Of a stretch of DNA of 64,000 bases, positions 23,110 to 35,418 are shown in pieces. The notes below the pieces were generated by a model. It saw nothing but the letters and a program-made list of their open reading frames with translations, was not told the DNA's origin and did not search any database. This DNA comes from Carex sylvatica (Eukaryota > Streptophyta > Magnoliopsida > Poales > Cyperaceae), in the NCBI GenBank assembly GCA_964058845.1, contig CAXKVR010000128.1:279825-343824 (forward strand), given 5' to 3'. Every line of letters starts with the position of its first letter. Position 1 is the stretch's first letter. The position numbers and the translations under genes were made by a program.

Positions 23110-23465
23110 ACCTAATACCGAAATTTTTATTTGTACCATAATCACAAAAAAAAATAAACCAAAACACCCTAGATTTTGAAGATTTCCATATTTACCCGGG
23201 CCACAAAATCAATCTACGGCTTATTTATGGAGGGTCGCAAATTGGCTTAGAGGTACCCCCAAAAGCACAAAAAAATGGACTGTAATATTGAATATATTTA
23301 AGTTTTTTAAGTTTTGGGGACCTAAGCCAATCTGCGGCCTTTCATAAATAGGCCGCAGATTGGCTGTGCGGCCCGGGTAAATATAAAAATCCCCCCAAAT
23401 CTAGTGTGTTTTGGTTTTTTTTTTTATTATTATGGTATTTTAAAAAATTTCGGAATCTAATATGA
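23110..23465. mobile_element. Foldback element with two long arms
   Basis: Inverted repeat with arms about 23115-23275 and 23315-23465. Readable pairs are 'CCGAAATTTTTAT' with 'AAAAAATTTCGG', 'AAACCAAAACACCCTAGATT' with 'AATCTAGTGTGTTTTGG', and 'TTTACCCGGGCC' with 'GGCCCGGGTAAA'. No clear target duplication was found, so the superfamily is open. Confidence 0.75.
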
Positions 23466-24361
23466 GGTAATTCATCTAATCCTCGAAATTATCATTAAAA
23501 GTTCAAATATCTCCTTAAGAACAGAGTTTTATTTATAGAAATGTATTAAATATATAGTAAATAACTAGAAATATGAAAAAGATTGATGCATTAGAAGTAA
23601 TGAATCATTGATTCGATTTAGAGTTTGTATGTAGATCTCAATCTTAGATACAAAAAAAGTATTTGATGTACATTCAAACTCATTATCATTCATTTGGTTT
23701 CTTAGAAAATGTCTAAAGAATCAAATTAAAGATTCATTTTTTTTGTGCATTTAAAAAAAAAATCATCTCCCCTTGCTCACGAAATATTTAATATTATTTG
23801 AAAAACAAAAATTCTGCGGATACAATTCATATATTTCTCACAAAAATAATATTTGCAAAAGTGAAGCATATTTTTTCTTAAAAAACTTCACTTATTTAAT
23901 AATATTTTTTTCCTTTAAGTGCGGTCAACATTTTCATAAACATTTACAAAACCAACCGTACAAACAACTTTATGCATTTTTTTTTTCCTAATGAAATATC
24001 GCAATATGGACTTTATTCTGGAGAACCATTAATAAACGCACAATGTACAGTTTTATAGATACAAGGAAAAAAAAAGAAGAAGGTGTTATGTGTTTAATTC
24101 ACAAAGCAATTGCAACGAATTACCTTAGTTTCTCATATATTTACCGCAAATTCTAATGAATTACAAAAATTAGATCCTAGAACATTGAGTATATTTGTGT
24201 AAAAGTTTCTTGCATAAAATGAGAAACAACGAGCGGCCGAATAGGGGCTGAGCCGCTGAGGGACAGAGGAAAGACATGCTTCCTTGTAAAATAAAATTAC
24301 ATTTATATCCAATTAGTTTTATAATTTTTTTATAAATGCAAATATACTCTTTAGCCCTTCA
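23466..24361. other. AT-rich spacer without recognisable gene
   Basis: An open frame at 23773-23991 is dominated by AT-rich codons and has no family feature; regarded as chance. Confidence 0.4.
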
Positions 24362-24916
24362 AGAGAAGAAAATACGTGACACGCTGTGACGTGGCCAATT
24401 TTTTTTTTTCACGTGATGTGACTAAAATAGTAACAGACGGTCACGTCATGTGTGGTCATGCCATAACCACACGTGACGTGACGTGACATGATGTGACGTA
24501 GAAATTGTTGAAAATTTAGGACAAAGATATCAAAAAGTACGAAAAATTATGAGAATTCTAAAAGAAGTAAATAATGTTATAAAACTTTTTTTTTTTAAGA
24601 TTACCATTGAGCATATGAGATTTTCTTAAAAATTCAAATTACAAATATTTATTAAACTAAATTAGAGAAAATAAAACCAGTACTACATAAGTACCAGCAT
24701 TACTGAACATACACTAAAAGAGAAATATGAATACTCTATGCGTACCAAAAATATAAAGCTAAAAATTAACTAAAAAATACTGAATACTCTATGTTTTATA
24801 CTGTAACATTACATAACGTATAATTTTTGCTTGAATGAGATCACATTATGTGATTGACACATATGACATGACGTGACGTGACGTGACTGATCACAGTGTG
24901 ACAAATTTCCTTCTCT
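24362..24916. mobile_element. TGACGTGACGTG-rich DNA transposon remnant
   Basis: Imperfect inverted ends: 'AGAGAAGAAAATACGTGACA' on the left and 'AGAGAAGGAAATTTGTCACA' read from the right. Both subterminal regions are full of GACGTG and CACGTG motifs (24381-24505 and 24838-24897). The flanks GCCCTTCA and AACCCTCC agree only partly, so the target duplication is unproven. Same family as 11150-11645. Confidence 0.6.
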
Positions 24917-25695
24917 AACCCTCCTCATAAAATTAAATTATAATGTACTAGTTATTTGACTCCTTCAATTCTACTTTTTTTTTGTCTTTGTACCTGCTGC
25001 CAAAGTTGTGTTAATTTAGTAAATAGTCTTCGATCTTCTTGATTAATAAAAAAAAATTAGTTTGGCCTTCCATGTAATTACCAAGGATGAAGTAGTAGGA
25101 CTAGGATCACATCATCATATTATCACATACTTGATTCTTCTCGGAACTGAATCCTCTGTCTCCTGAGGTGAAGCCTCAGATTAAAATTTTAAATGTTAAC
25201 AGCACTCTGATCTCACCCGACAATAACAATAAAGACAGAAAATTCCTGCAAACGGAAGGCAAGTGATCTCATTCCATCCTTCTCAGTTCTCATTGTAGAA
25301 TTCTCGAGATCTTGCTCTTTCCCAAAAGGTTCGATGGAGGCATGGAGCAGTCTGAAGGACGAAATGTGCAGCGGGTTGTTTAAACAAAGTAATGGGTCAA
25401 CATACGAAGCTACGGAGTTGACTATATTAGAAAATGGCACAGCATCTCTTTCGGAAAACGCACTGAAACAGCGAGGACGAATCCCTCAAGGCCGCGTGTC
25501 CTCGGCTAGAGGACAGGACTGAATCTGATCCGTTCGATCAGAGTTAATAAAGGACAGGCATGCATCAATGCCGTTCGATTCGTTCAACGTTATTTTTGAA
25601 GTTTCGGGAGTTCGTGTAGCTAACACATTATATCATTTCATGTAGTGATTTTATGATAGGCTAAAACTGACCCGCATTGTGTTTCTGATATCGAA
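24917..25695. other. Spacer; small open frames without support
   Basis: Near 25200-25520 the sequence is less AT-rich, and overlapping 62- and 75-codon frames run on both strands. Neither has a recognisable domain or splice context. A degraded gene fragment is possible. Confidence 0.35.
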
Positions 25696-25698
25696 TTT

Positions 25699-26207
25699 CG
25701 ACTAGGAATCAAGCTCGATAGCCCCTTCCAGATCTTCCAGCGAATCGTACCTCTGAGATATCACAAACTTTGCGTGACTTTATGGAAAATCTTATCCGTT
25801 TAAATATGCTCGGCACGAATCTCAAAGCACACATAATACTGAACCCCACATCATCCCCGAATAGACACCGGACACGTTGGCCACGCAAAAGTTGAGATAT
25901 CTCAGAGGATACGCACTCGTCTTCGAAAAGTGCCTGGGTGCACGGCCTGCGGTACTCACGACTAGACGAGTGACTACTGACTAGTCTCGGAGTGCGTATC
26001 CTCTGAGATATCTCAACTTTTGCGTGATCGATGTGTCCGGTGCCTATTCGGGGGTGATGTAGAGATTAGTATTATGTTTGCTTTGAGATTCGTGTAGAGC
26101 GTATTTAAACGGTTGAAATTTTCCATAAAGTCACGCAAAGTTTGAGATATCTCAGAGGATAAGAATTCCTAGTCTCGTGCCTGGGTGGGTGATTTTCTGT
26201 AGTTTTG
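25699..26207. mobile_element. Nested foldback element with four CTGAGATATCTCA palindromes
   Basis: Outer arms 25746-25912 and 25999-26162 are inverted copies sharing 'TTTGCGTGACTTTATGGAAA', 'CCGTTTAAATA' and the unit CTCTGAGATATCTCAA. That unit occurs at about 25751, 25893 (inverted), 26000 and 26143 (inverted), so each arm is itself bounded by it. The extreme ends 'GACTAGGAAT' and its inverse 'ATTCCTAGTC' also match. No transposase gene and no clear target duplication. Confidence 0.8.
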
Positions 26208-27119
26208 GTTGTATTGCCGTTCCTGTTGTTGAGCAATCATGTTTGTAAATTGTAATTGTAAAAAAAAAAAAAGTTACTACATCATCAAATTTAAAAAGTA
26301 TTTCTCATTTACTTTTATATTATTTTGGGTCTCTTTCAAGTACGATGGAGATGATTTCAGAACTCAAATTTCCATTTTAAAAAGCTCATCCGCCTGATTC
26401 TAATCGGAGGGTTCCTGATATAATTATTTTTGCTCAATTTTATTTGCTGTTATGAATTTTTAAGGTACAGCATGTTTGTGTATGATCTTTGATCAGATGG
26501 TCAAGTGATTATTAAGAGAAATCTTATTCTTTTGATCTGGATCGGGGAAAAAATTGTTCCTAAAAAGATTTACTATTTCTTTTATAAATGAACCTTTAAC
26601 TGTCAATATAATTGCAAAAAAAGCATCTCTGAGTTGCTTCAAGAGGTGCGCCACATTTTGAAAAAAAAAATACATATAACCATGGGATTCTGACTACTTT
26701 CTCTTCATTTCGTAGCTGTATATCAACAACTGTCAACAATCAAGTATCAACGGACTTTTAAAAAAAAAATGTAAAATCAGTGAAGAAATCGGCTTGACTC
26801 GATCCAACTCAGTCTGATCAGGACTAAAAATCGGTTAATTCGGCCAAATCAAATATTGTTCAATCGAATTTTGAGGAAAAAGTCACTTAAATGCAAGTCT
26901 CGGCTGAAATTCAGATCGAACTCATCTGGTTCCGAGTAGACTCGGCCAAGTCTAAGTTCTGAATTGACTTGGCCAACTCAACTCAAACTCGACGGATTTT
27001 CCAAATTATGGTTGGGCTATTAGTACAAAAGGGATAAGCGACTGAATTGTTGACAAATTGCTACAATTAGAGATGAAAGCAGAGCGGATACGGATATGGA
27101 GTGGACAGTGCTAAAACAA
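26208..27119. other. Spacer without recognisable gene
   Basis: Contains a stretch with repeated 'GACTCGGCCAA' and 'AACTCAACTC' words (26790-27000), which looks like decayed repeat DNA. No coding feature. Confidence 0.4.
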
Positions 27120-27327
27120 GTGGCAGAGCCACCCTCAAATAATGGGGGTCAATTGACCCCATTTATTTTCAAATTTTTTGTATTTATACCTTATTTTCTA
27201 TATAGTTAAGAGCAAAATACTATAAACAATGTACATTTGACCTCTATTCACAGCATAAATTTTTTATATATTTGACTTTCATTCTCATCTGATCTCTATG
27301 GTGTGCAAGTTTGACTCCGCTCCTGAG
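27120..27327. mobile_element. Short hAT element
   Basis: A 208-bp element with 'GTGGCAGAGCCACCC' at the left and 'GACTCCGCTCCTGAG' at the right, flanked by TAAAACAA (27112-27119) and TAAAACCA (27328-27335), an 8-bp duplication with one mismatch. The '(C/G)CGGAG.CA' end type matches the element at 19849. Confidence 0.72.
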
Positions 27328-28831
27328 TAAAACCATATGATAAAACTATATCTCTTTTTTAATTTTTTAAATACAAATCGAATACGAATGAAATATTATC
27401 CATATTATTTTCACCCCTAGCTACAATGCATTATTAGATTAGATCTTACTAGTAAATTATAGCAACTTCAAACGAGAAAATCATAGCATGTTCTAGAAGG
27501 TCCTTTTTGTATACACCTTTTGTGTGTATTTTAACTTCAGTTACTGTAATCGTTTATAGCAACTGCAATTCATGTTGTGTTTTTTCACTTTATATGGTTG
27601 AGTAAATTACTAAATTGAAAACATATACTCAAAATTAACTGTTACGAGTACATACATTAAAATTGGTACAAAATTCACTGTTTCATTAATTCTCCAACTT
27701 GTAAACAGAATTGTAGGGTCTAAAAAGCCTTCATTTTGTGCCATTACACAACATAAGAAATTGACTAACCGGAAAAATGTTTGTAGTACATTAAAACTGG
27801 TACCAAAATATGAAACCAAATTATAATCATTTTTCAGCGCAATACAATGTATGACGCAAAATAGTGAAATGTTTTATGAATTTGCAAAAATGGCAACGTG
27901 TAACTTTTAAAACTTTGAGAAGTAAAAAAGGAGGCCAGAATGTAGTTTCAGTACCAAATCGTTACAAGCTAAGAACAATATATTTCTTTTCTCTCAAGTT
28001 CTCTTTTTTTTACTGGCATCCACTAGCAAAATATAAGTTCGTATGAAGAACTCAAAAATGTTCCTAATGTTAGGTTAGTGAAGAAATGATTTGAGACTTG
28101 TTTGCTCAAAATAATCAGAAATTGGGGAAATGTTCAAAAAAAAAAAATACATGAGGTAGTTCAGTTTGAGATTTTGGATGGTACAGTAATAAAATCCCAA
28201 AATTCTAAAATTAGATGGCATCTTGTGGTACAGGTTTCACAGTTCACTAGAATAGCATAGTGACATAATTCGTGTTTTATTTGTGAATACTTTTTTTTTA
28301 GTATTTTTGAATTCAACTGACCGAATAATCTGTGAATAAACGCGAATAAAACGTGAATTAAATTATTCAGGAATAAATGCAATTTTGTTTTTTTTGCTTC
28401 CTTGTGGAACCGAATTATTATCGAAATATACAAAATTATTTTCAAATCACGAACTTTTAACCCTGTCAAACCGGACCCGAATAAATTGATGCTCACTAGT
28501 CACTATGTAACATCCGTCTCTGATTATATTGGCTTCCTTAATTAAAAATGGATGTCTCCAGTTAACTTCACTTGATCATTACCATGAGAAACAAAATTCT
28601 GAAGAGAAAGGTATTGAGGTCATCAAGTTTTAGAAATTAAAAAGAAAATCCAAAATTGATGAATAATAAAAAGCTCTTAATTGAAGGTTCCAGAATCCAG
28701 ATTGCTTGAAAGATAATGCAAACTTATAGCCATCACATATTAAAATCACCAATAAAACTAACCAGTAGCAAACAATATTCAAAGCAAAACCTAGAGATAT
28801 AATTTAATAATTTATTAATTTAATCTCCCTG
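27328..28831. other. AT-rich spacer downstream of the UGT pseudogene
   Basis: No gene seen. A 111-codon frame at 28161-28496 (minus) lacks any recognisable feature and is judged chance. Confidence 0.4.
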
Positions 28832-29657
28832 TTAGGAATGAAAATTAACTGAGAGGCCTTCAATGAAATTGCTCAGGCTATTATAAGAGGAACCTCCTAC
28901 TTGTATTGCATTATGTGCTGCCTCTTTCAACTTCAATGCCTCTTTTCTCAACACTTTGCTCTCATCTCCATTCAAATCCATAAAAGCCCTGACAACCTTT
29001 GCAATCTCCTCTTTCTGAACAATTTCATCCTTTCCCCTTTTGCCCTTCAAGCTCACACCCACCTTCCATTTCTCCACTATAAGCCGGCTATCGGCATCTT
29101 GGTCCCAAAGAATTGGGAATGTCAGCATTGGTATACCAGCACACACTCCCTCAAGTGTAGAATTCCACCCGCAGTGTGTCAGAAACCCTCCGATAGAAGG
29201 ATGACATAACACCTTTAGTTGCTCGCACCACGGCACGATCAAACCATATTTTTCAACTATTTGTTTAAACCTAGTAGAATTATCACGGGCCACCCACAAA
29301 AATTTAACCTCACTGGTAACCAAACCATAAGCAAGTTCTTCTAACTGAGTTTGTGATACAGAGAGAAAGCTACCAAGGGAGATATATAAGACCGACATCT
29401 TCGGTTGCTCATCTAGCCACGTCAAGTAGTAGTCTCGGTTTGTGTTTGTTCCATCATTTAATTGAAAATATGGAACACAAGGTCCGACTGGGTAAACAGG
29501 GCATGGAACTTGTTGCTTTATTAAGTTAATTGTGTCTGATTCGAGCCCGTAAAATGAGGTGAAAAGGATGCAATGTGCTTTCTTCACCCAATGGAAAGAT
29601 TGAAGGGTCTTCTTCAATGGCTTTACCATATGCACTGTATTAAAGGGTGTAGACCGG

Positions 29658-29867
29658 TGTTGGGTCCCTTACTCATTCCTCTTTGTTTCCTATTTATTTT
29701 CTATCGTTTGTAATAATTAAACTTTGTAGGGTCTTATTTGTAAAATTTGTAAGGACTCTAATAAACTCAAAAAATAGAAAATGGGATGGAGCTTTTCCCG
29801 ACAAAATCTCTTTCTTCTCTCATTTTTGACCTCTCTGTTGAAACCCTAACCTCAAATTTCTGCAACA
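29658..29867 (+). repeat. 5' LTR of the young Copia element
   Basis: 210 bp from TGTTG to CAACA. It differs from the 3' LTR at three positions that I could count by eye (about 1.4%). Confidence 0.95.
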
Positions 29868-29869
29868 AC

Positions 29870-29881
29870 TGGTATCAGAGC
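29870..29881 (+). other. Primer-binding site (initiator Met tRNA)
   Basis: 'TGGTATCAGAGC', two bases after the 5' LTR, is the sequence complementary to the 3' end of plant initiator methionine tRNA and is the usual minus-strand primer site of Copia elements. Confidence 0.93.
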
Positions 29882-30340
29882 GCCAAGTTTTTTTTCATGC
29901 ACTGGATTTCCTCTGAGTTCGCCAGGATCCGCTCTCTCTCTTGCCTTTTCTCCCTGGACCGCGCCAACACCACTTGGCTTGCGTTTTTCTCCTGGACCGC
30001 GCAAACACCTAGCAAATTTCTTCGCTTCTGTTTTTGGCGCTGTGTAGACCAAAAAAAAAAAAAAAAAAAAAATATTGAAGCAGGTAAAAAATTGAAGCAG
30101 GTGCTGATTTGAGGAGCTTTGTGCATACGGGAAAAATTGAAGCAGGTCAAATCATTTTCTCAAATTTGTCGCTGAATTTATTTCCAGATCTGTGCACCGC
30201 GCCAACACCAGGGAGAGCAGCCTCTTCAGTCCTCATTCTCTCCAGTGCTCCTTCTGGTATTTTTTATTTGTGTACTGCTTTAAGCAGTAATCGAAAATCT
30301 GTCTGAACCGTCTGAAAATTTACCAGTAAATTTCTGTGCA

Positions 30341-33300
30341 ATGGAGGAAAGTAGTAATAGTGGTACCATGATTAAACTCACCTCGTCTAATTACGGTATT
30401 TGGAAGTCTCGTATGGAAGATTTGTTGTATTGTAAGGATGCCTATGAACCCCTTACCGGTACAAAACCCACTGCTATCTCTGATGAGACTTGGAAAATTT
30501 CTAACCGAAAGACAATTGCCATAATTAGACAATGGGTTGATGATTCCGTGTATCACCATATTTCAACCGAAACGGAGGCTAAAACTTTGTGGGAGAAACT
30601 AGAGAGTTTGTATGAGCGCAAGACCGCTCAAAACAAGGCCTTTTACATTAGAAAATTGGTAAACATGAAATATCAAGAGGGGTCTTCGGTGTCGGATCAT
30701 TTGAGTCGGTTTCAAGATTGTGTAAACCGTTTGTCTACCATGAAAATGGCTTTGGATGAAGAGTTGCAAGCATTAATTTTGTTGAGTTCTCTACCCGATA
30801 GTTGGGAAACTTTGGTGGTGTCTTTGAGCAATTCGGCACCAAATGGTGTTGTGACCCTAGCCATGGTAAAGGATAGCATGCTCAATGAAGAGTTGAGGCG
30901 TAAGGAGTTAGGGATCACTAGTGAGTCTTCGGCTCTTGTTACCGAAAATCGTGGTAGAAGTGCTTATAGAAACTCTCATGATGATGACAAGCGGGATAAA
31001 TCAAAGAGGAGGTCAAAGTCTAGAAAGGGTATTATCTGTTATTATTGCAAGAAACCCGGTCATATGAAGAATGAGTGTCGGAAATTGAAAGCCAAGAATG
31101 ATGGTCTCAAGAGAGATCAATCTAGAGGTAAAGGTGGTGATAATGAGAAGGAGCATACCGCTGCCATTGCTTCCGATGGAGAAGTATTTGTTGCTTGTGA
31201 TGAAGGGTTTGTAAACTTCACTAGTCAAGACTCCACTTGGATAGTGGACTCCGCGGCCTCATTCCATGTCACATCTAGACGTGACTTATTCACTTCCTAC
31301 AAGGAGGGTGATCATGGTGTTGTAAGAATGGGAAATAACGGAGTTTGTAAAATCTCCGGAATTGGAGATGTATGTGTGGAGACTAGTGTGGGATGCAAGC
31401 TTGTTCTCAAGGATGTTCGGCATGTGCCGGATATGAGGCTACACTTGATTTCGGTTGGTGCCCTTGATGATGATGGATACCAAAGTCACTTCTTTGGAGG
31501 AAAATGGAAATTGGTGAGATGACACTTAGTTGTTGCTCGTGGTTCCAAGTCCGGTTCCCTTTATGTGACTCAAGTGAAGGTGTGTGGTGAGGTGAATGTC
31601 TCGGAATGTAACTCAACCGATTTGTGGCACTTGCGGTTGGGTCACATGAGTGAGAAGGGCATTGAAATTCTTTCAAAAAGAAATTATGTGCCTAGTGATG
31701 GTACTTCTCTCACCTCTTGTACACATTGTTTGGCGGGCAAACAACACCGTATAGCCTTCAAAAGGAATCCTACAAGCAAAAAATCAGATTTGTTGGATTT
31801 GGTGCATACCGATCTATGTTCAATGGGAGATAGAACCATTGGTGGTGCTCTTTATTTTGTGACTTTTGTGGATGACCACTCTAGAAAATTATGGGCATAC
31901 TCCCTTAAGTCAAAGGATCAAGTGTTAGATGTGTTCAAGCAATGGGTTGAAAGAGAAACCGGAAAGAAGTTGAAGTGTGTCCGGTCGGATAATGGAGGAG
32001 AATACCGTGGTCCTTTTGAGACATTTTGCAAGACCAATGGTATTAAACTTGAGAAAACCGTAACCAAAACTCCACAACAAAATGGCATAGCCGAAAGGAT
32101 GAACCGCACAATTTGTGAGAGAATCCGATGCATGCTCTCTCATTCTAAACTTTCAAAAGGTTTTTGGGGTGAAGCCTTGAACACCGCGGTTCACTTGATC
32201 AATCGTTCTCCTTCTCATGCATTGGACGGTGATATACCGGAAAGGATTTGGAAAGGTAAAGACATATCTTATGATCACCTTAGAGTGTTCGGTTGTAGGG
32301 CTTTTGTGCACATACCCAAGGATGAAAGGTCAAAGCTTGATAGCAAGACCAAAGAGTGTATTTTTTTGGGGTATGGAAATGGTGAATTTGGGTATAGGTT
32401 GTGGGATCAAGTTGAAAAGAAGTTAGTGAGAAGTCGAGATGTGGTGTTCTTTGAGCAAGAAACCATTGAAAATGTCGGAAACCTCGACAAGGCGAAAACC
32501 TCTTCAAGAAACTTTGTTGATCTAACTCCTATCTCAACCAACAACCTAAACACCGAAACAAATCAGCCAACTTCAAGTCAACCAACCGAAACAAATGACC
32601 TTCAAGAGGAGGAGAATGACTCTCAAACCGAAACCTCTTCAAGTGAGACTCCTCAAGTGCAAGAATTGAGGAGGTCAAACCGAGATAGGCGGGTTAACAC
32701 AAGGTATTCCTCTAATGAATTTGTTTTGCTTGTAGAAAATGGTGAACCCGAATGCTTTCAAGAAGCCATGATGTCGGAGCACAAGAACAAGTGGTTGGAA
32801 GCCATGCAAGATGAAATGAAATCTTTGCATGAGAACAACACATTTGAATTGGTGGAGTTGCCAAGAGGCAAAAAGGTGCTCAAGAACAAGTGGGTGTATC
32901 GGGTTAAATCCGAGGGTCAAGAGGAAAAACCGAAGTACAAAGCTCGGTTAGTTGTGAAGGGGTTTGATCAAAAGAAGGGAGTTGATTTTGACGAAATCTT
33001 CTCACCCGTTGTTAAGATGTCATCAATTCGGGTGGTGCTTGGCTTGGCCGCTAGTTTGAACTTGGAGGTTGAACAACTAGATGTCAATATCGCATTCCTC
33101 CATGGTGATTTGGATGAGGAGCTCTATATGGAGCAACCCGAAGGCTTTGAGAAAAAGGGGCAAGATCACTTGGTGTGCAAGTTGAGGAGGAGCCTCTATG
33201 GCTTGAAGCAAGCGCCTCGAAATTGGTACAAAAAATTTGAATCTTTTATGTGTGACAACAAATTTGAGAAAACTAATTCCGACAATTGTGTTTTTGTGAA

Positions 33301-34315
33301 GAAATATTCTAGTGGTGATTTTCTTATTCTCTTGCTTTATGTTGACGACATGTTGGTCGTTGGAAGTGACTTGACAAAAATCAAAGCATTGAAAGAGAGG
33401 CTTGGGAATGAATTTGCCATGAAAGACTTGGGTGCGGCAAGGCAAATTCTTGGAATGAGAATCACTAGAGATCGAAAGGATCGAAAAATTTGGTTGTCAC
33501 AAGAGAAGTACATCGAGAAGGTACTTCAAAGGTTCAACATGGATAAGTGTAAACCGGTAACATCTCCTCTTGCTAGTCACTTTAAATTGTCTCATGATAG
33601 TTGTCTGAAAGATGACAAGGAGAAGGAGGAGATGAGAAATGTGCCATATGCCTCGGCCGTTGGCTCTTTGATGTATGCAATGGTGTGCACGAGACCGGAT
33701 ATTGCTCATGCCGTTGGTGTGGTAAGCTGTTTTCTTTCTAATCCGGGTAGGGTGCATTGGAATGCCGTTAAGTGGATTTTTAGGTATTTGAGGGGCACAA
33801 GCAAACATTGCATTTGTTTTGGTGGCACAAATAATCCAATGTTGGAGGCATATACCGATGCCGATTGGGCCGGTGACATAGACTCGAGGAAGTCTACATC
33901 CGGTTATTTGGTTTGTTTTGGAAACGGAGCCGTGTCATGGCAATCTAAGTTGCAAAAGTGTATTGCACTCTCTACTACCGAAGCCGAGTACATAGCCATT
34001 ACGGAGGCAAGCAAGGAACTAATTTGGATGAAAAAGTTCTTGCATGAGTTGGGCGTTCGGCAAGAGAGGTATGTACTATTTTGTGATAGTCAAAGTGCTA
34101 TTCACTTGAGCAAGAATCCGATGTTTCACTCTCGATCCAAACACATTGAGTTGAGGTATCATTGGATACGCGATGTGCTTGAGAGCAAGGAATTAGTGTT
34201 GGAGAAAATTCACACGAGTGAGAATGGTTCGGATATGTTGACAAAGTCGATACCGTCATTGAAGCTTGAAGCTTGTTGTGAGAAGGCGGGTTTGGTTGAT
34301 GGACACGCTCCATGA
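30341..34315 (+). pseudogene. Copia gag-pol polyprotein with one in-frame stop
   Basis: A single frame of 1325 codons, interrupted only by TGA at 31520-31522, about residue 394. Domains in order: gag ('LTSSNYGIWKSRMEDLLYC'), zinc knuckle ('CYYCKKPGHMKNEC', CX2CX4HX4C), protease ('WIVDSAASFHVTS', with DSA for the usual DSG), integrase zinc region ('LWHLRLGHMSEKG', 'CTHC'), integrase core ('VHTDLC', 'RSDNGGEYRG', 'PQQNGIAERMNRT'), reverse transcriptase ('LLLYVDDMLVVG') and RNase H ('DADWAGDIDSRKSTSGY', 'LSTTEAEYIA'). The stop lies between protease and integrase and would cut off all of the integrase and RT. The catalytic motifs beyond it are intact. Translation starts at the first ATG after the leader. 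Confidence 0.93.
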
Positions 34316-34318
34316 GTC

Positions 34319-34331
34319 GGGAGGAGGAGTT
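34319..34331 (+). other. Polypurine tract of the Copia element
   Basis: 'GGGAGGAGGAGTT' directly before the 3' LTR, the plus-strand priming site of LTR retrotransposons. Confidence 0.85.
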
Positions 34332-34541
34332 TGTTGGGTCCCTTACTCATTCCTCTTTGTTTCCTATTTATTTTCTATCGTTTGTAATAATTAAACTTTG
34401 TAGGGTCTTATTTGTAAAATTTGTAAGGACTCTAATAAACTCAGAAAATAGAAAATGGGATGGAGCTTTTCCCGACAAAATATCTTTCTTCTCTCATTTT
34501 TGACTTCTCTGTTGAAACCCTAACCTCAAATTTCTGCAACA
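34332..34541 (+). repeat. 3' LTR of the young Copia element
   Basis: 210 bp, same length as the 5' LTR and with TGTTG/CAACA ends. Confidence 0.95.
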
Positions 34542-35418
34542 GCCGGGAATATATTGCTCCAATGGCTCATCATTACAATCTACAATTAAAAATATATGAA
34601 ATACATTTACCTAACAATGAAACAAAATAAAGATTAAATTTTTGGAAATGGTAAATATCATGTATTCGAATTAAGTACCTGCTATAAAATCAGATGTCGG
34701 CACGTGTATCGGCAGCAGGTCATAATTATTGAGAGCATGGAAGAAGTAAGCTCCCATGGGAAACAAGGAGCAAACAGGTATCCCTCTCCTGTTCCCGACA
34801 GCGACAACCCAAGTCAAGTACGTGTCACTGACAATAGCCTGCACAGGCAGCTCCAACTGCTCGATTATCAGCCGTTCGAATGGCTCCTCCATCTTAGTCT
34901 GTACTGCTTCAAAGAACCCGTCCATGTCCGCTGCACGTCCTCATTCAGAGGGGATGCAGTTCGGGATCGTGCATAGTTGCACGCAAGGCGGGGGAGGCGC
35001 GTCGGAGGAGAGAATGGAACTCCATTCTTCAGTGACGACGAATGAGATACGGAAACCGCCACGGTCCGAGAGGAGGCAGCAGAAGTTCATCATTGCGTTG
35101 ATGTGGCTGCGGCCATGATATGCCATTGCCACCATGTGGAATGGTTCTCCATCGTTCCTGGTACTGGTAAGGGCCATTGCTTAATTTGCTTTGCTTTTGA
35201 GGATCAGTATGGAATTTTGTGGTTTCAGGTCGATTTCACTGGGAATTTGCCAGGTAGAAATTGATTAATTAATTTATCCTAAGTGGGTATCATTATTTTT
35301 TTAATGTTAACTAACTTTTTATAGAGTTCTCATTTATTTGAGCATCACGAGAGAGTAAAGAGTTGACGCAATGTGGGGACAGAGATGTAGAGATATTTGC
35401 AGCTTCGGAGTTGTTGTG

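Larger units (their letters stand above)
29658..34541 (+). mobile_element. Nearly complete young Copia retrotransposon
   Basis: A 4884-bp element with two 210-bp LTRs, primer site, one long gag-pol frame and a purine tract. It is inserted in exon 2 of the UGT gene in the opposite orientation. Flanks are ACCGG (29653-29657) and GCCGG (34542-34546), a 5-bp target duplication with one mismatch. The gag start and zinc-knuckle arrangement resemble the Tnt1/Tork branch, which I infer from protein style only. One in-frame stop in gag-pol means this copy is probably not self-sufficient. Confidence 0.95.
28832..35177 (-). pseudogene. UDP-glycosyltransferase (UGT87-like), disabled
   Basis: Family 1 glycosyltransferase that would transfer sugar from UDP-sugar to a small molecule in the cytosol. 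Exon 1 is 35177-34679, starting 'MALTSTRNDGEPFHMVAMAY'; exon 2 starts at 34579 and, apart from the transposon, ends at 28832. The donor-binding PSPG box is well kept ('WCEQLKVLCHPSIGGFLTHC', 'GWNSTLEGVCAGIP', ending in 'WDQD'). Three lesions disable it: an in-frame TGA at 34943-34941, directly after 'CIPSE'; a complete Copia element in exon 2 right after 'EQYIPG'; and a frame change between that point and 'MVKPLKKTLQSF' that remains even if the insertion is removed. The two-exon layout and 'FTSFYGLES' fit UGT87. Unlike many old pseudogenes, the C-terminal 267 codons are still open, so loss of function looks recent. Confidence 0.92.

Noticed and set aside
22495..23465. A single large transposon joining the hAT MITE and the foldback element
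   Set aside because: The MITE has its own perfect target duplication, and the foldback arms pair only with each other.
31918..33808. Minus-strand frames of 70-120 codons inside the Copia element
   Set aside because: They are shadows of the gag-pol frame on the other strand.
34704..35118. Plus-strand frames of 90 and 120 codons
   Set aside because: They are antisense to UGT exon 1, whose minus-strand frame carries clear UGT motifs.
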